A stretch of 11,661 nt of DNA from Candidatus Bathyarchaeota archaeon (GTDB taxonomy: Archaea; Thermoproteota; Bathyarchaeia; 40CM-2-53-6; RBG-13-38-9). Positions 1-6,346 of the stretch are shown piece by piece. The DNA is taken from positions 1 through 11,661 of the forward strand of contig SMYQ01000031.1 of the NCBI GenBank assembly GCA_007050885.1, read 5' to 3'. The position numbers were made by a program, and so were the translations under genes. Positions within the stretch are counted from its first letter, which is position 1, and each line of letters starts with the position of its first letter. Under the pieces are notes generated by a model, which was not told where the DNA came from, made no database searches, and saw only the letters and a program-made list of their open reading frames with translations.

Positions 1-531
1 CAATTGACAAAAGCATTTGTCTTTCAGCAACCGCCGAAAGGAAACAATGTAGGAGTCATCTCACCTTCTGGAGGACTAGGAGTGATTACAGCGGATGCAT
101 GTGAACGTTCAGGATTAAAGATCGCCACACTCACAGAAGATACCTTGAACAAATTCAGAAAAGCTAGTCCACCATTCATTAATGTTGGAAATCCCTATGA
201 CATCTGGCCATCAGTCTCCCAAATCGGCATGGATGAAGCCTATAAAGTAGCTATCGACGCAATGTTTGAAGATCCTAATGTCGATGCCATAGTAGCTGGA
301 ACAATGGTTACAAAGGGATGGGTTGAGTTCAAAGATAATAGCTTCTTTGCAGCAGCTTCACGTAGGCATCCAGAGAAGCCTATAGTAGCATTCGCCACTA
401 GTGAATGGGAACTCGTAAATCAATTGCAAGAGGATCTTGAAAAGCAGGGGATTCCAACTTATACATCACCTGAAATGGCCGCTAGAGCATTGACGACCAT
501 GTACAGGTATTCATGCATAAAGTCTTCGTGA
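1..531 (+). CDS. ADP-forming acyl-CoA synthetase alpha subunit, C-terminal part (5' end outside window)
   Basis: The reading frame is open from base 1 and ends at TGA 529-531, so this is the C-terminal 176 residues of a longer protein; the TTG at 4 is probably internal. The sequence matches the succinyl-CoA-ligase-like flavodoxin domain of NDP-forming acyl-CoA synthetases: a Gly-rich SPSGGLGVITAD near residue 21, NPYDIWPS near 64 and DPNVDAIVAG near 91. The protein stops just after a typical alpha-subunit end (MAARALTTMYRY), so no ATP-grasp domain is fused and the beta subunit must be encoded elsewhere. In this family the enzyme makes ATP from ADP, phosphate and an acyl-CoA, releasing the free acid. 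Substrate cannot be read from the sequence. It converges on the CoA-transferase operon with only 6 bp between the stops, which fits acid/CoA metabolism. Confidence 0.8.
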   Translation, partial: QLTKAFVFQQPPKGNNVGVISPSGGLGVITADACERSGLKIATLTEDTLNKFRKASPPFINVGNPYDIWPSVSQIGMDEAYKVAIDAMFEDPNVDAIVAGTMVTKGWVEFKDNSFFAAASRRHPEKPIVAFATSEWELVNQLQEDLEKQGIPTYTSPEMAARALTTMYRYSCIKSS

Positions 532-537
532 TGCCGG

Positions 538-1317
538 TTAGGCTTCTCCCCGTCCAAGAATTATCCTATATGGGTCAACCTCTTCTCTAAGTATCCTAAG
601 TTCTTCGCTTGAAGGGGGATCGTTATCTTTTATTTTGGATGGAAGAATCAATTCGAATCCAGTGTTCTCGACAACATCATCTACAGTCACTTTAGGATTC
701 AAAGCAAAGAGTCTCATTCTCTTTGTCTTCTCATCAAAATCAAAAGTTCCTCTAGTCGTGTAGACTTTGTATGGTCCAGTTCCTGGAGGTAGGCCGACCT
801 TCTCTCTCGAACCAGGTCCATCGAGATATCCTGGGGAAGTTATATAATCCGTCTTCTCAACGAATCTTCGCTTCTCATGATTCATGATTATCATTGTCTT
901 CCAAGCGAAAGATGCGAAAGCGTTTGCTCCTCCACTTCCTGGAAATCTAACTTTGGGCGCATGATAATCGCCAAGGACTGTGGAGTTTAGATTACCATAT
1001 TTATCGATTTGAGCTCCTCCTAAGAAAGCATAATCTGCGAAACCTGCTTGCGCTATTTCGAAAGCTTCTGCACTGTCAGCTGCCCTCAGGGCTCGCCATG
1101 TTGTTCGAGAACAAGCAACAGACAGTGGGAGAGTTGGCATCTCGGGGCCTATTCCACCAACCTCGAAAATTGGTGTGATCTTGAGATTTCTTGTTTTTTG
1201 TGCTAGTGAGGTCACTAGCATAGGTATCCCTGTTCCAACATAGATTATCTTTTTGTCTTCAATGTCTCGGCTTGCAAGAATCGTCATTAATTCCATGACG
1301 TTGTATTCTTCACTCAT
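538..1317 (-). CDS. Glutaconate-type CoA-transferase subunit B (GctB/IpdB-like)
   Basis: This 259-residue protein resembles the beta subunits of class I CoA-transferases (GctB of glutaconate CoA-transferase; IpdB of the steroid-ring hydrolase). Visible signatures are YVGTGIPML near residue 26, FEVGGIGPEM near 51, FLGGAQIDKYGNLNST near 98, FPGSGGANAFAS near 125 and SPGYLDGPGSREKVGLPPG near 161. Glu52 lies where the catalytic glutamate sits in GctB, which suggests an active enzyme. The start ATG (1317-1315) shares one base with the TAA of the upstream subunit A (TAATG), a layout typical of translationally coupled heteromeric subunits. Family members move CoA between dicarboxylic or other acids, or, in IpdAB, open a ring in a CoA-bound intermediate. 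Which of these applies here is not decided by the sequence. Confidence 0.85.
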   Translation of the reverse strand: MSEEYNVMELMTILASRDIEDKKIIYVGTGIPMLVTSLAQKTRNLKITPIFEVGGIGPEMPTLPLSVACSRTTWRALRAADSAEAFEIAQAGFADYAFLGGAQIDKYGNLNSTVLGDYHAPKVRFPGSGGANAFASFAWKTMIIMNHEKRRFVEKTDYITSPGYLDGPGSREKVGLPPGTGPYKVYTTRGTFDFDEKTKRMRLFALNPKVTVDDVVENTGFELILPSKIKDNDPPSSEELRILREEVDPYRIILGRGEA

Positions 1318-2345
1318 TAAGAGAAACCCCCCGGCTTGACTTTTAGAAATTCCAAATCCTCTAGGAATTTCAACTTCTTCTTTCCACCTATTTTCTCTAG
1401 GTATTCTTCAAACGAGTCGACTCCGAAGACATACTTGTCATAATATTCTTTCAATGCTTTTCCAGTTGTATCTTCGCAGGCTTTTCTGTATTCTATAAGA
1501 TGTTCGATATCGACATAATACATGCTTGGCATATTTCCTGGGTGAGAGCCATAAGGCGCTTTAACTACGGCATCAACGTAGAAGTATGGGACAAAGGTTC
1601 TATCTGATTCTTTTCTAATATCTTCAGTGTTCACAATTTTCTCAGTACTAAGTATTACTCTTTTAGACCCTCTAACCTTGCCCCAATCTTCTACTAATGC
1701 ACCAGAAGTTATTCTAGCATTTCCATAAATGTCTGATTCATGAACATGGATCAATGCAACATCCGTAAAGAGAGCAGGTACAAGAACTACTTCCTCATCA
1801 GTAAATGGACATTGCACTTTGACCGCGCCGCTGTATTTGAAGGTATCAGAACCCATCATGTGTCTCACTGGCATGAAGGGAATTCCCATTGCTGCGGCTT
1901 TATGTCTCCAAGCCATTGAGGCGTTGTCCCATTCAGTTAGTGTAATCTCTCCTTTAGTTACTGCTTGTTCTACTATTTTTCTGCTCATCTTTGGAAGCCC
2001 TAAGACTTCAAGTCCAATTATGTAACCTGGATCAAGGTGGCTTACCAGACCATTATCAGTTAAGAAATTTACATCAATAGACCTAGTTCCACAACCTACG
2101 TAGAGATCTTTAATCCCTTGTCTTACAACTTCATGGAGAATCGCGACAGGAATTCTAACAAAACTGCAACCACTGATTGAGATTATATCACCATCTTTCA
2201 TGAATTTCTTAACAGCGGTCTTTGCGTCCATAACTTTGTCAATCATTTCACGTGGTTTATTCTTTCTATTCCATTCACGAAAATCATTCGGAGTAATTTT
2301 CGGCCGCGCGAATTGCGTTCCACGTTCTAAAATCTTCATTTCCAT
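1317..2345 (-). CDS. Glutaconate-type CoA-transferase subunit A (GctA/IpdA-like)
   Basis: This 342-residue protein is the alpha partner of the gene that follows it. Family signatures are DGDIISISGC near residue 51, the Gly/Pro stretch SGCSFVRIPVAIL that replaces the usual GGFG-type loop, TEWDNASMAWRHKAAAMGIPFMPVR at about 137-161 (near-consensus for GctA/IpdA proteins), and HVHESDIYGNAR near 206. The N-terminal 35 or so residues precede the Rossmann-like core and make it slightly longer than typical members of around 300. The ATG at 2345 is preceded at a suitable distance by a TATA-like box at 2401-2413. An in-frame ATG two codons later is an alternative start. It probably forms a heteromer with the B subunit. 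The role is likely acyl-CoA or organic-acid metabolism; substrate unknown. Confidence 0.85.
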   Translation of the reverse strand: MEMKILERGTQFARPKITPNDFREWNRKNKPREMIDKVMDAKTAVKKFMKDGDIISISGCSFVRIPVAILHEVVRQGIKDLYVGCGTRSIDVNFLTDNGLVSHLDPGYIIGLEVLGLPKMSRKIVEQAVTKGEITLTEWDNASMAWRHKAAAMGIPFMPVRHMMGSDTFKYSGAVKVQCPFTDEEVVLVPALFTDVALIHVHESDIYGNARITSGALVEDWGKVRGSKRVILSTEKIVNTEDIRKESDRTFVPYFYVDAVVKAPYGSHPGNMPSMYYVDIEHLIEYRKACEDTTGKALKEYYDKYVFGVDSFEEYLEKIGGKKKLKFLEDLEFLKVKPGGFS

Positions 2346-2400
2346 AATACAGCATCTCGATGCATTCGAATGTCCTATGAATCCAAGGTTTTGGCTTTTT

Positions 2401-2413
2401 AAGATTTATACTT
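2401..2413 (-). promoter_or_regulatory. Candidate TATA box for the CoA-transferase operon
   Basis: On the minus strand the sequence AAGTATAAATCTT lies about 60 bp before the ATG of subunit A. An archaeal start about 25 nt downstream would give a leader of roughly 35 nt. The region 2346-2540 contains no gene; it separates the end of the L31e operon from this promoter. Position and composition only. Confidence 0.4.
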
Positions 2414-2540
2414 GATCCAAAAACTAGTGTGTTATTAATTATTCACCATATAAAGTCAGAAATGAGAAGACTCAGTCTCAGATAAACTTGAAAAGAAGCT
2501 AAATTATGCCAACAAAGTTGTTGAGATTTAAGAATAGTAA

Positions 2541-2987
2541 CTATGCACCTTTAGGATGAAACACTATTACTTGTCCTTCTTTATCCTTAACAGCTCTTAT
2601 CTTGATTTTTCTGGGAGGCTTTTTTATGCTTCTTTTCCATATCTCTTCATTTACAGCATTACTAATCTTAACGTCATCTACCTTCATTCTTCTCTTAACG
2701 AAATCCTTGACGATCTTGACTGCTTTTGGGGCTCTTTTTATTCTAGGTGCCTTCCAGACATCTTTGAGATTGATTGTGTAAAATTTCTCGTCAACTATTT
2801 CGATTTCTTCTTCAACTTCTGAAACTTCTTCCGTTTCGGCCTTAGAAGGCTCCTCAACCTGCTCAGCCTCAACAGGCTCCTCAACCTGCTCAGCCTCAAC
2901 AGGCTCCTCAACCTGCTCAGCCTCAACAGGCTCATCTTTTATGGCGTCTTCTTCGTTAACGGAATTCTTGACTTCTTCTTTAGACAT
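2541..2987 (-). CDS. rpl31e: Ribosomal protein L31e with a long acidic, repetitive N-terminal extension
   Basis: The C-terminal 80 residues are a normal L31e: KFYTINLKDVW at 68-78, IKRAPKAVKIVKDFVKRRM near 83, and NEEIWKRSIKKPPRKIKIRAVKD near 112. L31e sits at the rim of the peptide exit tunnel of the large subunit. The protein is 148 residues against about 85-100 for most archaeal L31e, because of an N-terminal tail of about 66 residues very rich in Glu. Within it the nine-residue unit PVEAEQVEE occurs three times exactly (residues 20-28, 29-37, 38-46), encoded by a perfect 27-bp tandem repeat. A GAGGT motif (3001-2997) overlapping the L39e stop lies 9 nt before the ATG, supporting this start and so the tail. 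It is the last gene of the S19e operon; eIF6, often next in archaea, is absent here. Confidence 0.93.
   Translation of the reverse strand: MSKEEVKNSVNEEDAIKDEPVEAEQVEEPVEAEQVEEPVEAEQVEEPSKAETEEVSEVEEEIEIVDEKFYTINLKDVWKAPRIKRAPKAVKIVKDFVKRRMKVDDVKISNAVNEEIWKRSIKKPPRKIKIRAVKDKEGQVIVFHPKGA
2848..2928. repeat. Three perfect 27-bp tandem repeats inside the L31e gene
   Basis: Copies run 2848-2874, 2875-2901 and 2902-2928 and are identical base for base; the pattern begins again as GGCTC at 2929 before diverging. The unit is a multiple of three and keeps the frame, encoding PVEAEQVEE in each copy. Identity at all synonymous positions points to recent slippage or unequal exchange rather than old conserved repeats. 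Copy number may vary between strains. Confidence 0.95.
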
Positions 2988-2999
2988 AGTCTGTTAACC

Positions 3000-3155
3000 T
3001 CAACGTTTTAGCTTGGTTCTTCTCCAATGTCTTTTCTTAGGAGTTGATCTAACTCGTCCCCTAGTTTTCGCGACTACCCACGTTGGAACTGGTCTGCTCA
3101 TCTTGCCAGCTTTACCAAGCCTTTTTTTCTTTGAAGCTGGTTTATTTCTGGCCAA
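3000..3155 (-). CDS. rpl39e: Ribosomal protein L39e
   Basis: This short 51-residue, highly basic protein reads [17 protein letters not shown], then [16 protein letters not shown], then [15 protein letters not shown]. It fits L39e in length and pattern, including the conserved PTWV and the H-W-R-R-T-K-L end. L39e lines the peptide exit tunnel near L31e. The start is TTG at 3155-3153: an AAGGAG (3170-3165), overlapping the end of the PDCD5 gene, lies 9 nt upstream, and no ATG occurs before residue 19. The TGA stop is 3002-3000. The gene lies 2 bp after the PDCD5-family gene and 12 bp before L31e, the usual archaeal order. Its small size makes it easy to miss. Confidence 0.93.
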   Translation of the reverse strand: MARNKPASKKKRLGKAGKMSRPVPTWVVAKTRGRVRSTPKKRHWRRTKLKR

Positions 3156-3157
3156 AC

Positions 3158-3499
3158 CTAAATTCTCCTTATTGTATAATCTCTTTTCTGACTTTGCATA
3201 CGCCTAAGTGTTTCTTTCAATTGATCATCATTTAATGGAGTTCGAAGTCTACCAGTCTGCGCGAGTTGAATGAGTTGAAGCTCAAGCTGCTCAGCAAACT
3301 CTGGCCTAACCATCCTGATATTCGTTAATCGTTGCCTAGCTTCGGTGGTAAGTATTGTTCTAAGTAGAGCCTGTTTCTGAGCTTCAAGTCTTTCTTGAGC
3401 CCTGTCACCCCTTTGTTCATCCACCATTGAGTTTTGAAGCTCAGCCAGCTTTTTTTGACGAATGAGCTCAAGTTCTTCGTCACTAGGCTCAGAACTCAT
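3158..3499 (-). CDS. PDCD5-family DNA-binding protein (TFAR19-like)
   Basis: This 113-residue protein matches the archaeal PDCD5/TFAR19 family: an N-terminal charged helix ([16 protein letters not shown], 7-22), a Gln/Arg-rich linker, then the compact helical core with [19 protein letters not shown] (49-67), the helix [17 protein letters not shown] and the closing signature [13 protein letters not shown] (89-101), ending in a basic tail RDYTIRRI. Archaeal members bind double-stranded DNA in vitro; the cellular role is not established. It is the second gene of the S19e operon, with 2-bp gaps on both sides, the standard position for this family in archaea, which suggests a link to ribosome production or shared growth control. 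A second, more divergent relative lies at 7892-8323. Confidence 0.92.
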   Translation of the reverse strand: MSSEPSDEELELIRQKKLAELQNSMVDEQRGDRAQERLEAQKQALLRTILTTEARQRLTNIRMVRPEFAEQLELQLIQLAQTGRLRTPLNDDQLKETLRRMQSQKRDYTIRRI

Positions 3500-3501
3500 T
3501 T

Positions 3502-3945
3502 TTATTTTTCTGCTCCTGGCTTGAGTTCTTTGAGCATCTCCGCAGAGATCTTATTAAGTAGACTGAAACCCTCACTGCTCAGTTGTCTTCCCTTTTTCTC
3601 AACTTTTGAAACAAATTTCGCCTGTTCTAATTGTTTGAGCGGTTCTCTCACTGATGACCCTCCACATGACCTCGCATGTTCCCGACCTCTTCCTCCACTG
3701 CTTCTGCCTCCATAGTCAGCTCTCAATTTTGAAACTCCAACTGTACCATGAATGTACAATTTTCGTAGTATGGAAGCACACCTTTTGTACCACCAATCAG
3801 GGTCTTGAGGTGGCTGTTCTCTATGCGCACCAGTCTTTGCTGTGATAGACCACACTGGAGGTGTGACTTCTCCGACATTCTCTTTGAGATATGTGGCTAG
3901 CCGTTTGATGAATAGATCAGCTGGCACTTCATATGGTGAAGGCAA
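3502..3945 (-). CDS. rps19e: Ribosomal protein S19e
   Basis: The 147-residue product is a full-length S19e: YEVPADLFIKRLATYLKE at 5-22, PPVWSITAKTGAHREQPP near 29, DPDWWYKRCASILRKLYIHG near 48, then GVSKLRADYGGR, and a winged-helix C-terminal part with VREPLKQLEQAKFVSK. S19e is a small-subunit head protein needed for subunit maturation in its relatives. The start is TTG (3945-3943): AGGAG at 3959-3955 lies 9 nt upstream, and S19e proteins usually begin a few residues before the VPADL motif, as here. It is the first gene of the operon S19e > PDCD5 > L39e > L31e and is transcribed away from pncB across 138 bp. Candidate TATA boxes on this strand lie at 4010-4020 and near 3966-3980. Confidence 0.94.
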   Translation of the reverse strand: MPSPYEVPADLFIKRLATYLKENVGEVTPPVWSITAKTGAHREQPPQDPDWWYKRCASILRKLYIHGTVGVSKLRADYGGRSSGGRGREHARSCGGSSVREPLKQLEQAKFVSKVEKKGRQLSSEGFSLLNKISAEMLKELKPGAEK

Positions 3946-4008
3946 ATTTTGTTTCTCCTAATAGGGTTTTTATTCTATACTAAGGTCTAAGCACTAAATT
4001 CAAATGCT

Positions 4009-4020
4009 CAATATAAATTT
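4009..4020. promoter_or_regulatory. Candidate TATA element in the pncB / S19e divergent promoter region
   Basis: CAATATAAATTT reads as a TATA-like box on the plus strand and AAATTTATATTG on the minus strand. For pncB a start about 25 nt downstream (around 4040) would leave a 40-50 nt leader containing GAGGT at 4069-4073, 10 nt before the ATG. For S19e it would give a start near 3990. A second minus-strand candidate (TATAGAATAAAAA, near 3966-3980) is closer to S19e. No experimental start is known. Confidence 0.4.
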
Positions 4021-4028
4021 TCATTGGA

Positions 4029-4044
4029 AACAGAATAATCTGTT
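4029..4044. promoter_or_regulatory. Candidate operator: 16-bp inverted repeat at the predicted pncB start site
   Basis: AACAGA-ATAA-TCTGTT is a perfect 6-bp inverted repeat with a 4-bp spacer. It lies about 10-30 bp after the plus-strand TATA-like element, covering the expected transcription start of pncB. In archaea, repressors commonly bind here to block polymerase recruitment. The regulator is not identifiable from this window. Confidence 0.3.
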
Positions 4045-4083
4045 ATTGAGGGAATATCTTAACTAATTGAGGTTTAAGGCGTC

Positions 4084-5541
4084 ATGTCAAGATCGTTAAA
4101 TGATGATGACAAGAAAATGAGTAGATCAGGCCTTATCAATTTTAATTCAATAGGATTATTTCTCGATTATTATGAATTGACAATGGCTAAGGCTGATCTT
4201 GACCATAATAATTTGAACATTATTACAGAGAACTATTATGTTAGAAAAATTCCCCAAGGAGCTTATCTAGTTTCAGCAGGACTTGAACAAGTCATCCATT
4301 TTATTGAGAATTTTGAGATAGCTGAAGAAGATATTGAATGGTTGAACTCCACAAGTGGAAAAGACTTTGATGAGAAATTCTACAAATATCTCCAAGATTT
4401 CAAATTTGGGGGAGATGTATATGCAGCCCCTGAAGGCACTGTCGTCTTTTCTAATGAGCCTATAATCAACATTACTGGAAGATCTCTAGATATTCAACTC
4501 TTTGAAACGTATCTTCTCAATGTCATGAATTACCAAACATTGATTGCAACAAAAGCTTCTAGGGTAGTGAGATCGGCAAAAGGAAATGATGTTATTGATT
4601 TTGGAGCTCGTCGCGCGCATGGTCGAGATGCTGCAATTTTAGGGGCACGAGCTGCTTTCATAGGTGGAGTTACTGGGACATCGCTTGTCATGGCTGGAAG
4701 AATTTGGGGTATCCCATATGTTGGAACAATGGCACATAAATTTGTTCAAGACAGGGAGAATGAGCTTGATGCGTTTCGTGAATATGCAGAATCTTTTCCT
4801 CACAATTCCATACTGCTCATAGATACTTATGATACTCTAAAAGGTGCGAGAAATGCTTGCATAATTGGTAAGGAACTAAGAAAGAAAGGGTTTGAGCTTA
4901 AAGGAGTTAGACTTGATAGTGGAGATCTTCTTGATTTGAGTACGAAAGTAAGGAAGATCCTTGACGATGGGGGGTTAACACAAACTAAGATTTTTGCTAG
5001 TAGTGATCTAGACGAATTTGTTATTGAAAAACTCCTACAAGAAAATGCTCCGATAGATGGATTTGGAGTGGGCACGCGATTGATTACAGGAGCTAATTAT
5101 AATCCGATTACTAATGAAGGAAATGTGTCAGCACTTAATGGAATTTACAAGATTGTAGAGAGAATCGAGGCAGATACTGCAATTCCTAAAATGAAAATAA
5201 CTAATGACATTTCAAAGGCCACTCTACCAGGTAGAAAACAAGTCTATAGACGTTCGGAATCTGGAAGATTTATCGAAGATATGATAACAATCTGGGATGA
5301 AAAACCTGATTCAAAGTATGACTGGCACCCCATACTGATACCAATAATAAAAAATGGAAAACCTATATTCGATTTTCCATCACTTGATGAAATAAAGGAT
5401 TATGCAGCTGATCAGATACAGATGCTTCCAGACGGCGTTAAGAAGAATAATGGAGCCCAAGAATACCCTGTTAAGCTCAGTCATCAAATTAATGAATTGA
5501 TCAATAATATTTTGCAAAGTGATAAAAAGAATTCTCAATAA
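4084..5541 (+). CDS. pncB: Nicotinate phosphoribosyltransferase
   Basis: The 485-residue product is a full-length type II-fold phosphoribosyltransferase of the NAPRTase family. It converts nicotinate and PRPP to nicotinate mononucleotide, with ATP hydrolysis in studied members, for NAD salvage in the cytoplasm. Signatures are LDYYELTMA at 28-36, DFGARRAHGRDAA at 172-184, GTMAHKFVQ at 214-222 (His218 matches the histidine phosphorylated during catalysis), LLIDTYDTLKGARNA near 244, VRLDSGDLLDLS near 275, KIFASSDLDE near 302 and GFGVGTRL near 326, the phosphate-binding end of the barrel. GAGGT 10 nt before the ATG supports the start; Met12 is an alternative. The gene is divergent from S19e and convergent with yhbY (38-bp gap), so it sits inside a translation gene cluster on the opposite strand. 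Confidence 0.94.
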   Translation: MSRSLNDDDKKMSRSGLINFNSIGLFLDYYELTMAKADLDHNNLNIITENYYVRKIPQGAYLVSAGLEQVIHFIENFEIAEEDIEWLNSTSGKDFDEKFYKYLQDFKFGGDVYAAPEGTVVFSNEPIINITGRSLDIQLFETYLLNVMNYQTLIATKASRVVRSAKGNDVIDFGARRAHGRDAAILGARAAFIGGVTGTSLVMAGRIWGIPYVGTMAHKFVQDRENELDAFREYAESFPHNSILLIDTYDTLKGARNACIIGKELRKKGFELKGVRLDSGDLLDLSTKVRKILDDGGLTQTKIFASSDLDEFVIEKLLQENAPIDGFGVGTRLITGANYNPITNEGNVSALNGIYKIVERIEADTAIPKMKITNDISKATLPGRKQVYRRSESGRFIEDMITIWDEKPDSKYDWHPILIPIIKNGKPIFDFPSLDEIKDYAADQIQMLPDGVKKNNGAQEYPVKLSHQINELINNILQSDKKNSQ

Positions 5542-5579
5542 AATTAACTTGAAATTACCGAAAACAAGCATATATAACT

Positions 5580-5852
5580 TTACTTAGTTTTTTTTGCATT
5601 TCCTGTACTTGTTTTTGGTTTATAGAGAGTAAAAGTGCTTCCTCTTACATCTACGATCGACGATTGAGTTGCTGCTGCAACAATTTTAGTTATTTCTAAT
5701 AGATCTTTATTAGCGATAGCTACCTTCTGAGTTTTAACTTTAACAAGTTTGTCAGATTTGAGCTGCTTATTCAATTGTTCAATTAAAGCATTGGTAACGC
5801 CTGTTTTACCAATCCAGATTTTCGGTTTGAGGTTAGAAGATCTTCTTTTCAT
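5580..5852 (-). CDS. yhbY: YhbY-type CRM-domain RNA-binding protein
   Basis: The 90-residue product is a stand-alone CRM domain: a basic N-terminus (MKRRSSNLKPK), the IWIGKTGVT loop that carries the GxxG-like RNA-contact motif, helix NALIEQLNKQLKSDKLVKVKT, then LLEITKIVAAATQSSIVDVRGSTFTLYKPK, and a Lys-rich tail. Bacterial YhbY associates with pre-50S particles; in archaea it is a small RNA-binding protein next to translation genes. The frame is open further upstream to an ATG at 5927, but I prefer the ATG at 5852-5850 because it overlaps the rnp4 stop as ATGA and gives the usual family length. The longer start would add 25 residues read through the rnp4 coding region. It is the second gene of the rnp4-yhbY operon and likely coupled to it. 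Confidence 0.88.
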   Translation of the reverse strand: MKRRSSNLKPKIWIGKTGVTNALIEQLNKQLKSDKLVKVKTQKVAIANKDLLEITKIVAAATQSSIVDVRGSTFTLYKPKTSTGNAKKTK

Positions 5853-6196
5853 TCTATGAAATCTTTTTTTCTCTGGATTTTTTCTCGGTTCATTGGATAA
5901 CGTTTGATTGTTTCGCACTTGAGACATGTTATGATCACTTTCCCTTTTCCATCAGGCCTGTTCCTTATACGCGAATTTGCACCTGGAACTAGAAAAGAGT
6001 TACATTCCTTGCAAAAATACATTTTAAATCGTTTCGGTATTCTGACCTGACATTTCATACCGATCTTTCTAGCAAGTTCTACGTATCGATCGGCTAGAAC
6101 AGGATCTCTACTATAACATTCTGATGCTAGCCTAAAGAGTTTTTCAATTCTTTCTTTAGCTATCATACGTACTTTATACTGATCATTATATTTCAT
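5849..6196 (-). CDS. rnp4: Ribonuclease P protein component 4 (Rpp21/Rpr2 family)
   Basis: The product (115 residues from the ATG at 6196) has the two-part layout of Rnp4: an N-terminal helical pair (AKERIEKLFRLASECYSRDPVLADRYVELARKIG) and a C-terminal zinc ribbon with CKEC at 62-65 and CLKC at 91-94, joined by FLVPGANSRIR, a stretch typical of the family. It is a protein subunit of archaeal RNase P, which removes 5' leaders from tRNA precursors, and pairs with Rnp1 in studied systems. An in-frame TTG at 6208 would add four residues, but it falls at or before the start predicted from the TATA box at 6227-6235, so the ATG, giving a nearly leaderless mRNA, is favoured. Its TGA stop overlaps the yhbY ATG. 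The gene diverges from nep1. Confidence 0.92.
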   Translation of the reverse strand: MKYNDQYKVRMIAKERIEKLFRLASECYSRDPVLADRYVELARKIGMKCQVRIPKRFKMYFCKECNSFLVPGANSRIRNRPDGKGKVIITCLKCETIKRYPMNREKIQRKKDFIE

Positions 6197-6226
6197 GATT
6201 GCATTCAACTAATACTAAATGTTTGG

Positions 6227-6235
6227 AAATTAAAC
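6227..6235 (-). promoter_or_regulatory. Candidate TATA box for rnp4-yhbY
   Basis: On the minus strand GTTTAATTT is preceded by purine-rich CGAAA, resembling a BRE plus TATA pair. A start about 25 nt downstream falls near 6205, only a few bases before the ATG at 6196, implying a leaderless or very short leader. Position and composition only. Confidence 0.45.
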
Positions 6236-6279
6236 TTTCGCGATTCTCAACGGTTTAAGGTTGAACCAAGAGCCTCTCA

Positions 6280-6290
6280 TTTAAATTAAA
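6280..6290 (+). promoter_or_regulatory. Candidate TATA box for nep1
   Basis: TTTAAATTAAA lies 56 bp before the nep1 ATG; a start near 6310-6315 would give a leader of 30-40 nt that includes AGGGA at 6336-6340, 6 nt before the ATG. It faces away from the rnp4 promoter in the same 150-bp divergent spacer. Confidence 0.4.
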
Positions 6291-6346
6291 CACATTATGT
6301 TATGCTCAAGAACATATTTCCATTAAAAGTTCGCTAGGGAAAGAAA

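Noticed and set aside
2510..2523. CAACAA-AG-TTGTTG palindrome after the L31e stop as a terminator
   Set aside because: The 2-nt loop is too tight for a stable hairpin and no T-run follows on the minus strand; archaeal ends are T-rich without hairpins.
2848..2928. Tandem 27-bp units as a possible CRISPR-like array
   Set aside because: The copies are directly adjacent with no spacers, stay in frame and lie within the L31e coding sequence.
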